From an uncultured Prevotella sp. (GTDB lineage: Bacteria; Bacteroidota; Bacteroidia; Bacteroidales; Bacteroidaceae): DNA of 51,210 nt. The position numbers and the translations under genes were made by a program. Under the pieces are notes generated by a model, which had not been told where the DNA came from, ran no database searches, and saw only the letters and a list, made by a program, of their open reading frames with translations. Below, in pieces: positions 1 through 7,996 of the stretch. Numbering within the stretch: the first letter of the stretch is position 1; each line of letters starts with the position of its first letter. The stretch covers positions 1-51,210 of the forward strand of contig UQFS01000027.1 of assembly GCA_900540375.1 (NCBI GenBank), given 5' to 3'.

Positions 1-21
1 CCGCCCTTTTTCAAATACCAG

Positions 22-58
22 AGCCCTTGAAGACAGCAATGTTTTCAAGGGCTTTTTT
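22..58 (+). terminator. Rho-independent terminator
   Basis: A perfect 10-bp stem (22-31 with 44-53) has a 12-nt loop and is followed by a run of T on the plus strand. It would terminate a plus-strand gene that lies to the left of the window. Confidence 0.75.
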
Positions 59-67
59 AGTAGGACC

Positions 68-118
68 AAGCCCTCTCTAACTCTTTCCTTTTAGGGGAGA
101 GTTAGAGAGGGCTTTTTG
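68..118 (+). terminator. Second strong terminator hairpin
   Basis: A 17-bp perfect stem (68-84 with 98-114) is followed by five T on the plus strand. It abuts the stop codon of the minus-strand gene at 119, so it probably separates convergent transcripts, although the T-run favours the plus strand. It is the second hairpin in tandem after the one at 22-58. Confidence 0.75.
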
Positions 119-643
119 TTAGATGTCAAGCTTTTCTGCTATCTTTCTTACCTTTGATGTGTAGTTTCGATCTTCCGCGTATCCAATACTTTTTAGGAAT
201 GCGTAGTAGTTACCACCGTTATATTTATATTGTACATCGTCGTGATAGGCTTTGACGGATTCTTCCCAGTTGTTGAAGGTGTAGTAGCTGCCATCGCTGG
301 GATGGCGGAGGCCAAAGAGGTTGTGACTCTCCATGCAGAGAGGGCTTGAAAAATAGCCTGTCTCCAATAAGGCTTGTGCCAGAACGATTTTCTTTTCCTT
401 CACATTGTATTTTTCCAATACAGAAAGTAAATTGTTAATGTTGAGCTCTGCAAAGCCATGAAAGTCTTCGTCAGTCATGCTGGATGGCAGATACATCTCC
501 GTTAACGTATCTGATTTCTGATCGTTTTTAGCTAGGTTGGGCATTGCATCGGGTATGATAGTACTTTGCGACCATGCGCTGCTGACCGTTGCACTCAGTA
601 ATGCTGTAAATAGAATTCTTTTTATGATTTTCTTTTCTTCCAT
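119..643 (-). CDS. Secreted glucosaminidase-domain protein (GH73-like)
   Basis: The 174-residue protein has an N-terminal signal-like segment (about residues 9-26, ending near SAWSQ). A compact glucosaminidase fold fills the rest, with the family block ALLETGYFSS and then HNLFGLRH at about residues 90-115, and the Y..FNNWEESVKAY region after it. These are signatures of Bax/FlgJ/GH73 N-acetylglucosaminidases, which cleave peptidoglycan glycan strands in the periplasm. The glutamate of ALLETG fits the general acid. It is short for the family and lacks LysM or SH3 modules. The start is an ATG and no clear ribosome site is seen. Family assignment is fairly secure; the substrate is inferred. Confidence 0.8.
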   Translation of the reverse strand: MEEKKIIKRILFTALLSATVSSAWSQSTIIPDAMPNLAKNDQKSDTLTEMYLPSSMTDEDFHGFAELNINNLLSVLEKYNVKEKKIVLAQALLETGYFSSPLCMESHNLFGLRHPSDGSYYTFNNWEESVKAYHDDVQYKYNGGNYYAFLKSIGYAEDRNYTSKVRKIAEKLDI

Positions 644-727
644 ATATCTTTCTAACGATTGTATCTTTTTTATTATTGTTTTGTTGCTTTTCTTTTAACT
701 CTCTTTTATTATCTCAGTTTTTTTGAT

Positions 728-735
728 TAATTTTG
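728..735 (+). promoter_or_regulatory. Candidate -7 promoter element (TAnnTTTG)
   Basis: TAATTTTG lies about 40 nt before the 778 start and matches the Bacteroidetes -7 consensus. No clear -33 TTTG sits 19-21 nt upstream, so this is a moderate call. Confidence 0.4.
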
Positions 736-777
736 TATCAATATAGTTAATCATGGATTTGTTTCTCTTAAAAGGAT

Positions 778-1059
778 ATGAGACAAGGTAAAGATCATAA
801 TAGTAATGCTTCCTTCGATCTGGGGAGCATAGAGTCAGCCTACAGCTTCTTTCATCAGAAGTATCGAGTCTATGAGTATTCTCACAGTGACGGACAGAAA
901 GATGATATAGAATATGCTATTTCAAGCTATGTGGAGCAGATGAATCCTTCACTCTATGGGTATTTGTCCAGTGGACGACAGGATTATCTGCTCTCTCATG
1001 CTTCGTTTGCACAGGATATGAAGGATGCTATTGGGCAATTGGAGGATATGCTGTCTTAG
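778..1059 (+). CDS. Small conserved Bacteroidales protein, function unknown
   Basis: The product is 93 residues, soluble and acidic, without a signal peptide or membrane segment. The core (IESAYSFFHQKYRVYEYS, then DDIEYAISSYVEQMN) reads like a compact helical domain of a kind I associate with short hypothetical proteins of Bacteroidales, but I cannot name a family or function. AAAGGA lies very close before the ATG, giving poor spacing. A 12-codon ORF (753-791) starts upstream and overlaps the first codons in another frame. It is the only plus-strand gene before the tRNA and stands alone, converging with the mgtC-like gene. Confidence 0.7.
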   Translation: MRQGKDHNSNASFDLGSIESAYSFFHQKYRVYEYSHSDGQKDDIEYAISSYVEQMNPSLYGYLSSGRQDYLLSHASFAQDMKDAIGQLEDMLS

Positions 1060-1096
1060 CGAGTAGAGACTCTATATATAATAAGGTGTATGCACA

Positions 1097-1765
1097 CTAT
1101 TCGATGTTCTGTATGCTGACACCGTCCATCTTCTCCATGAACTGCATGATACGCGTTTGGTATTGATCTCGCTTGACCTTGATCTCCATGGACACTTGGT
1201 AAACGATGCCCTTAGGATTGGTGTTTTTCTGCATCTCATAGGAGTCGATGTCAATACCTGCATCTCTCATCTTAATCAACACATTCTGAATTTTCTCTTG
1301 TTTGTCGGAACTGAATGTTAGCAGCATATTGCGTGTGGCAAAGCGACTGGAGACGAAGTGAAGCGCTTCCAGGCACATCAGTACCATGACGGTCGTAGCT
1401 GCGGCAAGGACAAACATACCTGCACCGCAGGTGAGGCCGATGGCTGATGTAACCCATAGTCCGGCTGCTGTCGTGAGGCCTTTGACGACATGTTTTTGGA
1501 AGATGATGATGCCGGCACCGATGAAGCCGATGCCGGGCACTACCTGTGAAGCAATACGTGACGGGTCGTAGGACAGCCTCTGCGCTGTGTCGTTGATCAT
1601 GCTGCCAAAGCCATACATCGAGAGGATCATAAACAAAGCACTTCCGAGGGCTACAAGGAAGTGGGTGCGGAAGCCGGCCTCTTTGGCTCGGTACTCCCGC
1701 TCCAATCCGATCAAGCCACCTAAAATGGCAGCAATTGCTAACCGCAATATAAATTCCAGTGTCAT
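1097..1765 (-). CDS. MgtC/SapB family inner-membrane protein
   Basis: The 222-residue protein starts with the MgtC hallmark AAILGGLIGLEREYRAKEAG near residue 12, then FRTHFLVALGSALFM, several hydrophobic helices with small-residue motifs (GIGFIGAGIIIF, GLTTAAGLWVTSAIGL), and a C-terminal soluble ACT-like part from about residue 145. MgtC proteins act in Mg2+ homeostasis, virulence or ATP-synthase modulation. The role here is unknown. It starts 43 nt downstream of the AlbA_2 gene on the same strand with no terminator between, so the two are probably cotranscribed. Confidence 0.85.
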   Translation of the reverse strand: MTLEFILRLAIAAILGGLIGLEREYRAKEAGFRTHFLVALGSALFMILSMYGFGSMINDTAQRLSYDPSRIASQVVPGIGFIGAGIIIFQKHVVKGLTTAAGLWVTSAIGLTCGAGMFVLAAATTVMVLMCLEALHFVSSRFATRNMLLTFSSDKQEKIQNVLIKMRDAGIDIDSYEMQKNTNPKGIVYQVSMEIKVKRDQYQTRIMQFMEKMDGVSIQNIE

Positions 1766-1808
1766 AGTCGAAATTTGATGCTTCTCTATTGTTTGCTGTC
1801 ATGGATGA

Positions 1809-4800
1809 TTAAATGCTGCATTCCGGCAGCATCTCGGCAATGCGCTTGCCGTTGACAGTCTTCAACACGATGCCCAGTTCCTTTCTTGGTGGATTGATCT
1901 GTACCCACTCTGGGACTTTGTCGCGGTTGATGATCTCGACATAGTGGATATCGCTGAAGGAGACGTCGCAAAGCGTCTCACCATAGTCCTGCATGCTGTT
2001 TTCCTTGATCTTAGATATATCGTCGAAGCGTAGCCGTTTATTACCCTTCCCGTCTACGAAGCCGAGAATGATCTCTTCGTCGTCGTTGGCGATGCTGGCA
2101 TAGATGAGTTCTTTGCCGGAATAGCGCTTAAAGGTGCGGTCACTGTCTCGGTGGAGGAGCTTCTCTACACTGGCTTTCACCACCCGTCCGTCGCTGTAGA
2201 CCATGATGAGCCATGATCTTTCCTCTTCCTCATGGATGGCCAACTCCAGTCGGTAGTCCTCTGTGCGGTAGTCATCTTGTTGGAGCGATTTGTACTCATC
2301 ATTGTCGATGAAACAGATATATGCTGTCGTGGGGAGGTAGTTCAGCTCGTAGTCATGGATGACATTGTTTCTGAATCGGCTGGTTTGAATCTTATCTTTG
2401 ATCTCGTTGGCGAATGGCGAGGGCGCCGTGGTTGTGCCTGCATTGATCTCATGCGCGATGGGAGTGGGTGTAATGATGGCGGGGTTAGAATCCTTTGTCT
2501 CCAGTTGATGCTCCGCAGCCCATTTCTTACGTCCGATGAGGAAGGCAGCTAAATAGTCGCTATTTACCTTTCGGGCCGATTTGCCCATACGCTCGTAGTA
2601 ATCGCCTTTGAGTGCTATGGGATCGGGACTGGGCAAGATCGAGATAGCCAGCACATTTGCCTTTGTACCTTCATCCCAATGAGTCTTGACATTGTGAGCC
2701 GCCTCTTGCCCTAGGTAGATGGCAACTTGATTATGAATATAATCTTCGTAGTGGTCAAGGTTACCGTTGAACTTAGGATGTTTCAGGTCTTCCTCTACGC
2801 CGCTTTCTGTACCTTGGTCGTTGACTCCGAGGTAGAGTGTGCCACCATCAGCGTTGAGGAAGGCACAGATTTCTTGAAGTATCTTAGATGTTTGCACGGC
2901 TAAGTTAGACTGCATAGAGTTCTCAGGATAGACGATGGAGGTCTTGAACTCGGTGTGGTCGTCTTCGCGTCCATAGTCTTTCTTATCACTCTGGTTGCGT
3001 CTGAGCTTGAGTATAGAGCGTATCTTTTCCCGGATCTCGTCGGCCTGAGAGATGAGTCCTGCCTTCTTTACCGTGTTGTGCGACATGACGAGGGCTGCCA
3101 GCATTTGCAGTGTCGGGTTCTCTCGCTTGCAGCTCATCTGGTAGAGGTCGTCATAGTGTTCGTCGTTGTCAAGCCAAGAGACGATGGTCATCTGTTGGAA
3201 GTCGTTGTAGAGATGCGAGTCCTGCTCAAAGCCTAAGCTATCGGCATTGTTGAGAATGGTCATGCTCTCGTTAGAGAAACTGTTATTCAGTGCGAAGTCG
3301 TTGAGCAGTTCCAGTAGTGAGAGTCGCTTGCAATAATACTGTTCCCGCTCAGAATTGAGCATGTGTGCAAGTACTCGGCAAGTGGAGATGTAGTTGTAGG
3401 CCTTGATGTAATCATCCTCGAAACTAGCGTAGGTCTCAAAGATATACATCAGTTCGGTGAGGTGCTCGGCATCCATCGTCGAGGTGAAGTCCTCGGAAGG
3501 TTCCTGTTCTTCGTCACTGATAAATACCTCGCCATGTGCAAGGTTGACCATGAACTGATGGAAGGCAGCTCCCACGCTGAAGACCATGTCAGGCACATCT
3601 TCGCGGTAGGTGACATTGATATAAGGTGCCCTACCTTGGGTGGGCTTGTACACTTCGACCACTTTACCTTTTGACAATACGCTGAGAGGTATACCAGGTT
3701 CCACATCCACGGACAGTGACAGGCCATTGGTGGAGATAGCAGGGACACGACCGATGCCGGGTTGGGGATTGTTGAGCACACATCTCAACCGACTGTTGAA
3801 GTTGAGATGCTCGATACGGTAGTCTTCCATGAAATCCACGCAGATCTCATTCATCACGAAATGGTACTCTCCGTCCTCGATGCCATCCACGACGGCAGGC
3901 AAGATGAGCGGGTAGCCGTTGTGGTAGAAATCCTCCAACGAGAGCTTCTTGCCGGGATAATAGGGTACGATGTCTCTGGCGGCATCGATATATCCTTTGA
4001 TGCCTTGGAGTTCCTCGTCGATGACCTCACATTGAAAAAGAAGCTTCGTCTCATCGTCTGTTAGTCTCTTCTTCTTGATGATGATCGAAACCTCCTCGCC
4101 TGGCAGGAGTCTGCGTCTTTCCTTTTTCTTGTTGCTGTGTCTGCCGATGAAGAGCGACTTATAGATGAAATCCCACAGTTGTTTGAAGTGTGGCAGTGTG
4201 TTGCTCTTATTACCTCTGAGGTCAGCGGAAGGCTTTTCGCTGAGTCTGATGGCAAAGGCGTGCCAGAGGTTCAGACGGGTAGGCAGAGGGGTGTAGACAT
4301 TCTCTGAGTTCACATCAGAGGCAGAGATAGATATCTTGCCGTCTTTGATAAGTAGTTTTGCATTGTCCGTGACGTATTCCACGGGGGCGAGTGACGAGTC
4401 GATCGTATCGGAAACCTGGTTGGCGATGATGTTGGCGGTGAGTGTGGCATCATCGGTATTGACCACATAGGCAGCCTGGTCGCCGGAGTCAGAGACGAGG
4501 TTGTAGAGCGATTCTTCTAACAGACTCTTTGGGTCAGACACTCCCATTTTGCTGCAAAGGCGATAGAGAAGACTACGGTTGAGCACCACGTCAAAGAGAT
4601 CACTGTCATCGTCTTCAGCCAAATTGAGCTGGAGAGCCAGGGTCTGTATCATCGTCTCGATTGTACCTTGGCTGTTGAGACTGTCTGGTGTCTCGTAGTT
4701 CTTGCGGATATAGTATTCGAGCAAGGTGATCCACAGCTTTCCAAAAGGAGCACGTTTGGATAAGGACAGATCGTGCTTCCTGATGATGCTGATCATCCTT

Positions 4801-5720
4801 GACATGCTCTTCTGCATCAGACGGTCATCTTGCAAGAAGATACAAAGCATCGTGAAGAAGTTCTCACGTGGGTGGAAGACATAGTTGCAGCATTCCAGTT
4901 TGTTGAGTGCTTGCTCGATGTATTCCTCTCCTAAGTTGTTTTTTACAAGATCCAGCGCGTTGATGAAGAAGGAGGTCTGTTCGATGAAGTCAGTGAACCG
5001 ATTCTCCAGGATGCCCCTGGAAACAGCGTCACACATGTTGAGCAGATCAGTCTGCTCAAGCACATGGAGCATACTGTTCTTGAAATCAATGAGGTCTTGC
5101 CTGAGCAAGTCTTTGTCATGATAGTCAGCGGCCATTTTGGCGATCCAATGATAGCACGCGTTGTCGAAGAGATCAGGGTTGGTGCTTCCCAGGAGAAGTT
5201 CTCGCAATGAATTACTGTTCCATTTCCTGTTGCCTAAAAGTGTGGAAAGCTGGTTATCCTTGATGGGGAAGTCGTATTTTAGTGCCTGTAGGTTTTTCAC
5301 AGGCTGCACTTGCATATATCTGCCTTTGATCTTTTCAACTTGGCAGATGATTCTCGGTGTGAGAGCAGGATTAGGTATGCAACTTTTATCAAGGCGCGTA
5401 GTGAAACCATGCGATTCTTGGAGAATATAGAAATTATCGTGTGATCGTTTGATGCTGAACTCTATCTTATCGCCTTCATGATAGAATTGCCTGATGAGAG
5501 TTTCATAGTCTTGCCTGAGATGTATTCCACCGTTGAAAGACTCTTCCATGATGCAGGGGAGTGTATCGGGCACAGTACTTCTTTTCTGATACAAGAGCAT
5601 GGGCAGACGATAGAGTTTGCCATCATCTCCATAGGTGACAATAAATTGGTGTGAGTCTGGATCCGTCCTGACGACGTTGACTGTAATTCTTTGTTTTTCT
5701 TTTCTTTCCGGTAATACCAT
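1809..5720 (-). CDS. Large AlbA_2 (Schlafen-type) domain protein
   Basis: The product has 1303 residues, no signal peptide and no membrane segment. The first 150 residues are beta-rich and could be OB-like. Residues about 160-850 are mostly helical and I recognise no family in them. Residues about 915-1065 form an AlbA_2 domain: the start block DDHTEFKTS (Glu924), then ICAFLNADGGTLYLGVND near residue 960, and further on the YYERMGKSARKV strand. The remaining 240 residues are unassigned. AlbA_2 domains occur in Schlafen-like nucleases and in transcription regulators. Most bacterial AlbA_2 proteins are 400-600 residues, so this one is unusually long. A TACATTTG -7 element precedes it, and the mgtC-like gene follows in the same direction. 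A nucleic-acid role is inference. Confidence 0.75.
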   Translation of the reverse strand: MVLPERKEKQRITVNVVRTDPDSHQFIVTYGDDGKLYRLPMLLYQKRSTVPDTLPCIMEESFNGGIHLRQDYETLIRQFYHEGDKIEFSIKRSHDNFYILQESHGFTTRLDKSCIPNPALTPRIICQVEKIKGRYMQVQPVKNLQALKYDFPIKDNQLSTLLGNRKWNSNSLRELLLGSTNPDLFDNACYHWIAKMAADYHDKDLLRQDLIDFKNSMLHVLEQTDLLNMCDAVSRGILENRFTDFIEQTSFFINALDLVKNNLGEEYIEQALNKLECCNYVFHPRENFFTMLCIFLQDDRLMQKSMSRMISIIRKHDLSLSKRAPFGKLWITLLEYYIRKNYETPDSLNSQGTIETMIQTLALQLNLAEDDDSDLFDVVLNRSLLYRLCSKMGVSDPKSLLEESLYNLVSDSGDQAAYVVNTDDATLTANIIANQVSDTIDSSLAPVEYVTDNAKLLIKDGKISISASDVNSENVYTPLPTRLNLWHAFAIRLSEKPSADLRGNKSNTLPHFKQLWDFIYKSLFIGRHSNKKKERRRLLPGEEVSIIIKKKRLTDDETKLLFQCEVIDEELQGIKGYIDAARDIVPYYPGKKLSLEDFYHNGYPLILPAVVDGIEDGEYHFVMNEICVDFMEDYRIEHLNFNSRLRCVLNNPQPGIGRVPAISTNGLSLSVDVEPGIPLSVLSKGKVVEVYKPTQGRAPYINVTYREDVPDMVFSVGAAFHQFMVNLAHGEVFISDEEQEPSEDFTSTMDAEHLTELMYIFETYASFEDDYIKAYNYISTCRVLAHMLNSEREQYYCKRLSLLELLNDFALNNSFSNESMTILNNADSLGFEQDSHLYNDFQQMTIVSWLDNDEHYDDLYQMSCKRENPTLQMLAALVMSHNTVKKAGLISQADEIREKIRSILKLRRNQSDKKDYGREDDHTEFKTSIVYPENSMQSNLAVQTSKILQEICAFLNADGGTLYLGVNDQGTESGVEEDLKHPKFNGNLDHYEDYIHNQVAIYLGQEAAHNVKTHWDEGTKANVLAISILPSPDPIALKGDYYERMGKSARKVNSDYLAAFLIGRKKWAAEHQLETKDSNPAIITPTPIAHEINAGTTTAPSPFANEIKDKIQTSRFRNNVIHDYELNYLPTTAYICFIDNDEYKSLQQDDYRTEDYRLELAIHEEEERSWLIMVYSDGRVVKASVEKLLHRDSDRTFKRYSGKELIYASIANDDEEIILGFVDGKGNKRLRFDDISKIKENSMQDYGETLCDVSFSDIHYVEIINRDKVPEWVQINPPRKELGIVLKTVNGKRIAEMLPECSI

Positions 5721-5759
5721 CTTTTTCTTAAATAAAATATTATGAGATATTAGTTTTTA

Positions 5760-5767
5760 CAAATGTA
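5760..5767 (-). promoter_or_regulatory. -7 promoter element for the AlbA_2 gene
   Basis: TACATTTG on the minus strand matches TAnnTTTG. Transcription would start about 35 nt before the ATG at 5720. Confidence 0.5.
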
Positions 5768-5815
5768 CGAAAAATAAATGAATCAGCTTTCGTATTAAAT
5801 GTTTTTAGCATAGAA

Positions 5816-5856
5816 AAAGGTCTTATTGCCATAAATGAATGAGCAATAAGACCTTT
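5816..5856 (-). terminator. Terminator of the Na/Pi cotransporter gene
   Basis: A 14-bp perfect stem (5816-5829 with 5843-5856) is followed on the minus strand by a T-run, 65 nt after the cotransporter stop. Confidence 0.8.
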
Positions 5857-5920
5857 GCATCAATTACTTATCAGTGACTGAAATTCTTCGCTTGATCACG
5901 GATGAGGAGTGAGAGTGGCT

Positions 5921-7636
5921 TTACGCCTCGTTTTTCTTTTTTCCTGTACGTGCCTCCACGACGTTGACGACATAGTCGCCGACGCGCTCGCATTCATTGA
6001 TGATGTCCATGTACATCGTACCTACGGCGTAGGTATATTTATGGTCATTGACATCAATGGTGTTTCTACTGCGGAGCTGGTTGCGATAGTTGTTAATTTC
6101 GTTTTCAATGTTGAAAGAGCGGTTGATGTCGATATCTGTCTTATGCTCCACAAGTGCATGCTCCATTTCTTCCATTGACTGGTCGGTGAGAGCGAACATC
6201 TGATGGAGATGTTCATACTGGTCGGTGGTGAACTCTTCTTTCTCGGTGTATTTACGGTTGATGGTTCTTGCGATATGATAGCAGGAATCACCGATACTCT
6301 CAAGCTCAGAGATCTCTCGCAGCATGGCGCGTACTTTGTCCTTAGTCTCGTCGCTGAGATGGGCGTCGCTGACTTGGTCGAGGTATTTGGCAATTTCTAT
6401 CTCCATGTTGTCGGCGATACTCTCGTATTTCTCAATGCGAGAGAACAGTTTGACGAAGTCGTTGGCATCCTTAGTGTTGAGCAGTTCACGTACCATACGC
6501 AACATTCTTCTCATGCGCTCGGCGAAAGAGTGGATCTCTTTAGAAGCTTCCAACACGGAGAGCTCCGGGGTCTTCATGATACCAGACTGTATGAAACGCA
6601 GACGGAAATCTTCCTCGTCTTTATTGCTTTTGGGTTTGATGATCCAGCAGACTACTTTTTCTATCTGTGGGATGAAGCCGATGAGCAGGGCAGTGTTGGT
6701 CACATTGAAACAGGTATGGAACGCTGCAAGTACGATGGGTAGGATAGTGGCCTTCTGTGCTTGCGTGAAACCGACTCCAGCAGGATTATAACCTACGAGG
6801 TGGCATACGCCGTTGACAAAGGGATAGAACAGAAACAGCACCCAAATGACACCGAATACGTTGAAGACCAAGTGCGCCATGGCCGCACGCCGTGCTTGTG
6901 TGTTGGCACCTAAAGCGGCGAGGTTGGCGGTGGCCGTCGTGCCGATGTTCTCTCCTAAGACAAGGGCGATGCCGAAGTAGATCGGCAACACGCCGGAGGA
7001 ACAGAGCAGAATGGTGATGGCCATCACGGCGGCTGAACTCTGCACAACGCAGGTGATCAGCGTACCTATGAGCACAAATACGATGATGTTGGCGTGACTG
7101 TGAACATTAAAGGAAGAGAAGAACTGGATAGCTTGTGGGTTGTGTTCCAGATCAAGTTCTTTGCCGGCATTGCTCAGTAGGACAAGTGCAAAGAAAAGAA
7201 AGGCAATACCGAAGAGAAAGTCGCCGATGTAGCGGCGGCGCTTGGAATAGATGAGCATGATGCCCACGAAGAAAGCTGGGAAAACGACCATTGTCAGGTC
7301 TACATTGAATCCCAGCGACATGATCCAGGCGGTGAGCGTCGTTCCGATGTTGGCACCCATGATCACCGAGATGGCTTGTGCCAGAGTGAGTAGACCTGCA
7401 TTGACAAAGCTGACGGTCATCACCGTGGTGGCTGAAGAGGATTGCACAGCGCAGGTGATGAAAACACCCGTGAGCATTCCTGTGAAACGGTTGGTGGTCA
7501 TTGCGCCAAGGATATGACGCAGTTGCGAGCCTGCCATTTTCTGCAGGGCTTCACTCATTACCTTCATGCCGTAGATCAGTAAGGCTAGGGAGCCTAATAT
7601 CTTCATGAAGATAATCACATAGTCGCTTGTGTTCAT
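5921..7636 (-). CDS. Na+/phosphate cotransporter family protein with PhoU-like tail
   Basis: The protein has 571 residues. It carries two inverted Na_Pi_cotrans repeats, each with the QSSSA-type motif (CAVQSSSATTV at about residue 64 and CVVQSSAAVMA at about residue 202). These form the substrate site in NptA/SLC34-like transporters. Hydrophobic helices run to about residue 330. From about residue 355 the protein is a soluble helical PhoU-like domain (RMRRMLRMVRELL, ELESIGDSCYHIAR, ECERVGDYVVNV), the usual architecture in Bacteroidetes. It imports phosphate with sodium at the inner membrane; the exact ion and direction are from family knowledge. It is a monocistronic unit with its own promoter and terminator. 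Confidence 0.88.
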   Translation of the reverse strand: MNTSDYVIIFMKILGSLALLIYGMKVMSEALQKMAGSQLRHILGAMTTNRFTGMLTGVFITCAVQSSSATTVMTVSFVNAGLLTLAQAISVIMGANIGTTLTAWIMSLGFNVDLTMVVFPAFFVGIMLIYSKRRRYIGDFLFGIAFLFFALVLLSNAGKELDLEHNPQAIQFFSSFNVHSHANIIVFVLIGTLITCVVQSSAAVMAITILLCSSGVLPIYFGIALVLGENIGTTATANLAALGANTQARRAAMAHLVFNVFGVIWVLFLFYPFVNGVCHLVGYNPAGVGFTQAQKATILPIVLAAFHTCFNVTNTALLIGFIPQIEKVVCWIIKPKSNKDEEDFRLRFIQSGIMKTPELSVLEASKEIHSFAERMRRMLRMVRELLNTKDANDFVKLFSRIEKYESIADNMEIEIAKYLDQVSDAHLSDETKDKVRAMLREISELESIGDSCYHIARTINRKYTEKEEFTTDQYEHLHQMFALTDQSMEEMEHALVEHKTDIDINRSFNIENEINNYRNQLRSRNTIDVNDHKYTYAVGTMYMDIINECERVGDYVVNVVEARTGKKKNEA

Positions 7637-7668
7637 AAATATCTGTAATGTCTGTTACGATTATGCTA

Positions 7669-7676
7669 CAAAGATA
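7669..7676 (-). promoter_or_regulatory. -7 promoter element for the Na/Pi cotransporter
   Basis: TATCTTTG on the minus strand, about 33 nt before the start codon, is a perfect TAnnTTTG match. Confidence 0.6.
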
Positions 7677-7844
7677 TAAAAAAAATATGTCATGTAGAAT
7701 GAAAGGCTTCGTTTTTTTGCATATGCAGTTCTTTTTTTTCGAAGATCGCAAACAATAGAAGATAGAAAGGAAATGCTTTTGTTAATATATAATAATTATT
7801 AAGGATGTCTGTCAAAAAGCGATGGCAGTATGACAAATAAATAG

Positions 7845-7852
7845 TAATTTTG
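7845..7852 (+). promoter_or_regulatory. -7 promoter element for tRNA-Arg
   Basis: TAATTTTG matches TAnnTTTG and lies 24 nt upstream of the mature tRNA 5' end. Confidence 0.55.
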
Positions 7853-7875
7853 CATTTGCTTTATTGAAAGGGTAT

Positions 7876-7950
7876 GGTTCAGTAGCTCAGTTGGATTAGA
7901 GCAGCAGCCTTCTAAGCTGCGGGTCCCGGGTTCGAACCCCGGCTGAATCA
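7876..7950 (+). tRNA. tRNA-Arg (anticodon TCT)
   Basis: A full cloverleaf can be drawn. The acceptor stem 7876-7882 pairs with 7943-7949, including one G-U pair. The D arm is 7885-7902. The anticodon stem GCAGC/GCTGC encloses loop CTTCTAA, with TCT at 7911-7913. The T arm is 7926-7942 with loop TTCGAAC. The discriminator base is A at 7950. CCA is not encoded. The tRNA decodes AGA and AGG arginine codons. Confidence 0.95.
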
Positions 7951-7996
7951 CAAGAAGGGCTAAACAACGCTTGTTGCTTTGCCCTTCTTGTTATTT
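7951..7996 (+). terminator. tRNA terminator overlapping the DUF4861 3' end
   Basis: A perfect 10-bp stem (7951-7960 with 7981-7990) has a partly self-complementary loop and is followed by a short T-rich stretch. It begins at the base after the tRNA discriminator. The stop codon of the convergent minus-strand gene (7960-7962) lies inside it. Confidence 0.75.

Noticed and set aside
1809..5720. AlbA_2 gene as part of a defence system
   Set aside because: Neighbours are MgtC-like, Na/Pi transport and cell-wall genes, with no nuclease, helicase or mobile element nearby. It is kept only as an uncharacterised protein.
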